DNA of 64,000 bases from Acanthosepion esculentum (taxonomy: Eukaryota > Mollusca > Cephalopoda > Sepiida > Sepiidae): NCBI GenBank assembly GCA_964036315.1, contig OZ038488.1, positions 69,780,342 through 69,844,341 of the forward strand, read 5' to 3'. Every line of letters begins with the position of its first letter. Within the stretch, counting starts at the first letter, position 1. The translations under genes and the position numbers were made by a program. The notes beneath the pieces are model-generated. The model searched no databases, had not been told where the DNA came from, and saw nothing but the letters and a program-made list of their open reading frames with translations. This document shows, piece by piece, positions 59,043 to 64,000 of the stretch.

Positions 59043-59227
59043 GGTTAGGGGAATAATTACTAACCTGAGAGAGTTTATTATGCAACTAAGGTAAATGGAT
59101 TTGTTCCCTTTATGTGTAAACCTTCAAAACGGTTGAAAGTGAATGCGTGTTTATGCCATTGGCTCAAAGATACAAAGAAAAACCAAGGCAGACTCCTCCT
59201 GTTGTTTATAAAGGAAAACAGTTGAAA
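59043..59227. other. flank of the hAT insertion
   Basis: No feature seen apart from the GGTTAG duplication. Confidence 0.5.
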
Positions 59228-59281
59228 GAATAGCCTGGATGTGCTACCTTCAGGATTGATGGAATAGCCTGGATGTGCTAC
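59228..59281 (+). repeat. short tandem duplication, 34-bp period
   Basis: GAATAGCCTGGATGTGCTAC occurs at 59228-59247 and again at 59262-59281, unchanged. Confidence 0.93.
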
Positions 59282-62092
59282 TTACAGATTAGCATACCTG
59301 TGTTTCAACACATGCAAAGTCAATATCATTGAACAGGTGGCAAGGCAAAGAAAGCCAACTGTGGGAACAGTAGATTTGCAGTTATTTGGATGTGCAGCCC
59401 TGTGAATTTGTGACCATTCACTTTATGTTGGCTACATTTTCATTGGAAAGAAAAAAATAGAATTCAATCTGTACATATGTAAAATTCAAACAGTTGTTAT
59501 ATATAACAAGTTTGCAAGGCAAGAGATACCAGTATTAATAATATAAAGTTACTAGTGATGCAGTACCAAGAATTTGAATAAAGTCATTAAAGTCAGTTGA
59601 TAGTTTAGAATGAAGGAAATCAGAAATAAGTCCCACATCAATACACTTGCCTGAAACAAATTTCAAATAATACATGTCCTTGTCCAAAATATGAAATATG
59701 ATATAGCAAGCAAGATTAAATATTAAGATTTTATAGATTTTAGGTCTCGTCTCAAAAGAACTGTAAAAGAAAAAAAATGTTCATATGTTTAACGTTATAT
59801 ATCCCTACCATTGTTGTGATGAACTGGAGATATCATTAACAAAGGCAACTAACTCTGATCAAGGGCAAATATTTTTGAGTAAGGGATTTACATTTCTGAA
59901 AAGCTAGTAGAGGAACAAAATTAATAGGGTGTTTTATATATGCATGCAAACAGTTGCTGATATTTAAATAAACTCTTCTTGATCTGTTTTTGGTTGATTA
60001 AAGTTAGAGTTATTTCTCTCTAAATCAAATGGTACTTACAATAATGATGTGTCTATAGGATAATCATATGAAATATTCTGTTGAATTGTTACTGGATAAT
60101 CTAACACCATAACAAATGATAAAACAACCAAAATATAAATCTGTCCCTGATCTGGAATCATAGCGATCTACCATACATCTATCAATCTATGCAACATTGG
60201 GACAGTATTCAAAAGTGATTCTATTCTATGTATATTTAACTAAAATAATACTGCCAATGAAAGAAAACATGACCAAAAACTACATATGCAACATCTTATG
60301 TAACTATGGCAAGACTAGATGCACTTTAAAAACACCTTTGAAAATGGTTACACTCAATGGAGAAACTTTAAAATCTGGTATGGCTGATCATATATGAAGT
60401 GAGGAGGTGCACCAACTGAAAGGTTATGGGTTCAAGAGGCATTCAAGGAAGCTGAGATAATATAAGAGCCAAAATGCAACAAAATGTTTTTAAAAATAGA
60501 AATTAATTTGGATAAACCAATATATATTGATAAAGAACATATTGAATCAAATGCTATACTAAAAAAAAAAAAATATAACTCAGATGAGGATAATAGTCCA
60601 ATATGCAAAAATTTTACTGTACAAATGAAGTTTTTAATAGAGATTCATAAAACTTTTTAAAAATCTAACTTTTCAGGGAAATAGACCCTCATTCCTTCTA
60701 ATATCTTATTTTAACACTATCATGACAAATAATTTCTTTCAGCAATGTGTTTATTAAATACAATAATTATATTTAATCTACTACCTAATCACTATAAAGT
60801 AAAATTACACAAGAGAAAGAAATGCTTTTATCAGAATATATTATTCCAGAAAGGTTTTTAGAAAAATAAAGTGTACTCCAAACATTTAAGAAAACGAAGC
60901 TATAAAATATTTTTTTTAAAATAAAACAACTGGAGCTGTTACCTCCCTGTTAAGTTGGGCTGGCCTGTAAGAATTTATTTTTCCCAACAAAAAAAAAAAA
61001 AAAAAAAAAAAAAGAGACAGAGCTCCCAAAACAATTTTCCCTGCCTTGGTTGACAGGCCCAGCAGATAGTATTTAAATAAAAAAAAAAAAAAAAAAAAAA
61101 AAAAGATAGGAATTCTCTTATCTCTATACAAGTAAAAAAAAAAAAAGCCAAGAAAAAATAAATAAAAAATGGTTGCTGCTAAAAAGACATCACAACAATT
61201 TTGTTTTGTTGAGGATCTGATTAGAAAGAGAGGCAGATGGTAAACATGAACAGGTGCCACTAGTAGTACTTTTCTTATCAAACAAATACCTTCCATTTAT
61301 TCACCTTCTATCAGGCTCTTAGGATCAGCAAAAAATGTCATCAACCTTTTAATCTATAATGGTACAAAAATGAAACAGACATGGTTAAGAAAAAATGCTC
61401 CTCTGACAATAATAATGATGACAATGGTGATATAAATGGCAACTAATAATAATAATAATAATAATAAATAGAGATTAGTCATTTAGCGTACAATAACCTG
61501 CTGAGATAAAATAGAACTGCAACAAATTCTCATGTGACATCATCATCAGTTGATGTTTCATCCCGTACTGGAAACACATCCTATCCCACCAAAAACTCTC
61601 TCATTAAATTATAAGGTGTGTGTGAGAGAGAGAGAGAGAAATCAAGCATTTCAATCATATACCACAATAGGAAAAGACAACCAAAACATTTTCTTGGTTT
61701 CATTATCTCCCTTTATTTTTTTTGTAATCCCAATATGCACATTAAAAAGTTATTTTAGGTGGAGAAGCCAAAATTATTTCTTGACACTTTAAAGAGAGGA
61801 TGATTTTTTTTATAGATTAAAAAGATAAAATTGACTAGAAGCTGTATAAAATTACAGTAAAAATATGAGTGGTGCTGGTTCAGAAGTTCAAATACTTCTG
61901 AGAGTACTTTTTTTATATAGATGTCCTCTAAATAAAGGTAATACTATGAACACACAAAAAATGAAATAGTCATCTCCTATGACATAGATGCAACTACTGT
62001 AGCTTCTCATTTTTTCCGCTACAGTGACCAAATCCTATTTCAAAACACTGTAGTGAATGTAAAAAAGAATGCAACATAAGATATTTATTGCA
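59282..62092. other. A+T-rich DNA with homopolymer runs, no recognised gene
   Basis: Poly-A runs of about 25 lie at 60989-61013 and 61079-61104, flanking a 65-bp complex segment. A (TAA)n run lies at 61444-61468 and a (GA)n run near 61624. A fragment GATGAGGATAATAGTCC at about 60587 resembles the termini of the inverted-repeat element at 41414. The minus-strand open frame at 60916-61296 is poly-Phe from the A-runs. Confidence 0.5.
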
Positions 62093-62465
62093 TTATTGTC
62101 TCACTAAAAAAATATCAGTTGTGTTTTTTATTTTTTAACTAAAAATATCAATGGAGTTTTTGGGGGGTTTTTTTTTAAACTAAGAACATCAGTTTTTTGG
62201 GGTTTTTTTTAACTAAAGTCAGTAGAGGTTTTTTGGGGTTTTTTTTAATTAAAAATATTGTTTTACTTTTAACTAAAAATGTTAATAGGTTTTTTTTTTT
62301 AACTAAAAATTTCATGAGTGTTTTTTAAGCTAAAAATGTCAATTGAATTGTGGCTTTGGATTTTTTTTCTTTTAACTAAAATTGCCAGTAGAGTTTTTTT
62401 TAACAAGTAAAAATGTCAATAAATTATTATTTTTTATAAGTATAAATGTTAATAAATGTTTAACA
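62093..62465 (+). repeat. degenerate minisatellite, about 30-40-bp units
   Basis: About ten units repeat the pattern AACTAAAAATGTCAATAGAG followed by a run of 6-12 T. Examples of the shared core start at about 62138, 62214, 62270, 62300, 62331 and 62376. Several units carry GGGG inside the T-run. Unit length varies and no two units are identical, so the array is old. It resembles the internal array at 15690 in unit size and T-rich layout, but the core sequence differs. Confidence 0.85.
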
Positions 62466-62884
62466 TCTTGCCAATAAATAAAAATCACTGAATTTGGTCT
62501 CTGAAAAATTAAAAACTTACAGGCGAAATTAGTGGGAAGAATTAATATTTTTTAAGACTTAATTTGCTCATACAACAGGTTTAATAATATACATTATAAA
62601 TTTATTAAAGATCTGATTGATTTATTGATTTCAAAGATGAATGTGCAACAAGCATTGAGAAAAATATCTAAATATAAATTAATAACATGCACAATTGCAA
62701 CACAAACAACATTTATGTAATATATACAAAACTAACATTGTACCTATAAAAGTGCTTGGATTATTTACATATGAACAGTGTATCTGTGCACTATATTTAA
62801 TCAACAGTGTCACTCTCTACCCTTTACCTCTGATTATAGTTTAGTATGTGTGTACTCTATGAAACATGCTCACACGCAAATATG
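62466..62884. other. A+T-rich DNA with no recognisable feature
   Basis: Nothing recognised. Confidence 0.5.
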
Positions 62885-63278
62885 TATGGATAGATTCACA
62901 AATGAAGAGGAGACTTGAGGCAACAGAGATCAAGTTTTACAGAAGAATACTAAGAATACCATGGACAGAGCATGTGAACAACAAGGAAGTTCTATGAAAA
63001 CAAAAAGGACATTTATATTTAGAATCAAACAGAAACAGTTGATATTTCTGAGATATAATGAAGAAAAAGAACTTGGAGAATTTAACACTCACAGGACATA
63101 TTTAAGGTATGAGGTGTAAAGGGAAACAGAAATACCCAACCTAACAGGCTTGAGTAAATGTATTTCAGTACAGGGTCTGAGAAGGATATTAAAAGGACAA
63201 ACACTGCTTAGAGCTACAAATGATAAGAAATTGTGGAGAGCCATGATTGCCCACATTCTGACAGCACATGGCACATAA
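62885..63278 (+). mobile_element. RTE-like LINE relic, C-terminal end of ORF2
   Basis: The plus strand reads MKRRLEATEIKFYRRILRIP then WTEHVNNKEVL (about 62905-63000), a decayed FLRYNEEKELGEFNTHRT region, and finally LLRATNDKKLW then RAMIAHILTAHGT with TAA at 63276-63278. It overlaps and matches the end of the copy at 9440-10100 and the minus-strand copy at 11555. It keeps the WTEHV block better than those copies. Several frameshifts are present. Confidence 0.87.
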
Positions 63279-63536
63279 AAGATTGTATTTATGGCTATAC
63301 AATAACACACTGTATATCAGCCAAATAAGTTTTACCTCCTAAAGAATTATTAGAAATAGAGGCTATATAAACTAAAAATAAAATTTTTAATTCATATATC
63401 ATCTATTTCCAAGCATTTTTTATATGGTTAGCAACTTAAAACATTATAGGTATTTAACTACATTATATTTAAATCAGTCCTACTGAAAAAATATATTGTC
63501 CCTTACATTTAAAAGTACAATTTAGTTTTTCTAAAA
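63279..63536. other. A+T-rich DNA with no recognisable feature
   Basis: Nothing recognised. Confidence 0.5.
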
Positions 63537-63600
63537 CAGAATAAACAAAACAGGCAAAGCTAAAACAAACAGAATAAACAAAACAGGCAAAGCTAAAAAC
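63537..63600 (+). repeat. tandem duplication, 33-bp period
   Basis: The unit starting CAGAATAAACAAAACAGGCA occurs at 63537 and 63570 with almost no change, so this is a recent duplication. Just downstream ACATTTTGTTTCCT is also doubled (63606-63619 and 63627-63640). Confidence 0.93.
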
Positions 63601-63640
63601 GGCACACATTTTGTTTCCTGACACAAACATTTTGTTTCCT

Positions 63641-64000
63641 TTTCACAAAAAGTTTTTTTATGAAATTGTAAATTACTTTGCATCAATAAAGCTATTAAAA
63701 TATAAAAGGAGAAAGGACAATAAAAACAATAGAAATCAAAAAGATATAAGATGGTAATTGGAGTTACATTCAAATGTTTGAAGATTGTAGTTGACAAGAA
63801 AGCAAGAAGAGAAGATAGTTCCACAGTCAAGAAGGGCAAGAGAAAAAACTATTAGAATAGAACTTCTGGTTACATCTAGCTATTTCAACAGTAAAATGAT
63901 GTAACCTAGCTGTCACGCTAGTTCTATGGTTTAAATTCATGAAGTTGAGGTGTCAAAGCTTATCAGAACAATTACTATGAAAATATTTAAGATAAGACAG
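63641..64000. other. A-rich DNA with no recognisable feature
   Basis: Nothing recognised before the end of the window. Confidence 0.5.

Noticed and set aside
60585..60610. GATGAGGATAATAGTCC fragment resembling the inverted-repeat element terminus
   Set aside because: Only about 17 bases match, with no partner end or interior.
60916..61296. Minus-strand frame with many Phe residues resembling membrane helices
   Set aside because: The Phe runs come from two long poly-A tracts.
1..64000. CRISPR arrays, bacterial operons, rRNA genes
   Set aside because: No regularly spaced identical repeats with unique spacers, no ribosome-binding-site-led gene clusters, and no rRNA-like conserved sequence were seen; the DNA is clearly eukaryotic.

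Overview
This window is A+T-rich eukaryotic nuclear DNA from an animal. I could not identify a host gene in it. It is dense in dinucleotide and homopolymer microsatellites and contains one 200-base assembly gap (2447-2646). What can be recognised is almost all decayed transposable elements. The mix is jockey/CR1-type LINE relics, RTE-like LINE relics, a reverse transcriptase with a DICDFYPS-type motif, several mariner types, a hAT element and tRNA-derived SINEs. From memory this resembles mollusc genomes, cephalopods in particular. That assignment is an inference, not a sequence match.

Layout. 1-5.7 kb: simple DNA plus a 720-bp Tigger/MER2-like DNA element (3617-4336). 5.7-7.4 kb: the longest LINE relic, with a YADD reverse transcriptase core. 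9.4-14.4 kb: three pieces of one RTE-like LINE family (two C-terminal ends and one endonuclease). 14.9-16.7 kb: a minus-strand reverse transcriptase relic split by a 507-bp dispersed element that carries its own tandem array; a second copy of that element lies at 44.5 kb. 17-25 kb: a Tc1/mariner HTH relic, a hAT-Charlie-like end, and two long hairpins set in (TA)n. 27.5-31 kb: a second LINE copy, an inverted-repeat element with an internal tRNA-like promoter, and an inverted relative of the 23-kb repeat. 34-41.8 kb: two degenerate mariners, a tRNA-Ser/Leu-like relic, a SINE with perfect target-site duplications, and a second copy of the inverted-repeat element. 47.6-51.8 kb: an internally deleted mariner, another SINE with perfect target-site duplications, a hAT tail and a LINE tail. 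53.8-59.0 kb: a 5.3-kb hAT element with both terminal inverted repeats and a broken transposase. 59-64 kb: simple DNA, a long degenerate minisatellite and a fourth RTE-like fragment.

No element here looks autonomous, because every transposase or reverse transcriptase frame is broken. Three minus-strand open segments have good consensus splice donors (28.4, 43.9 and 47.1 kb) and could be exons of an unrecognised host gene. The evidence for this is weak. I found no CRISPR array, operon, rRNA or intact tRNA, and nothing I would call a new biological system. The most unusual items are the Tigger/MER2-like element, the 507-bp dispersed element, the paired (TA)n-flanked hairpins, and the hAT with a 6-bp rather than 8-bp flanking repeat.
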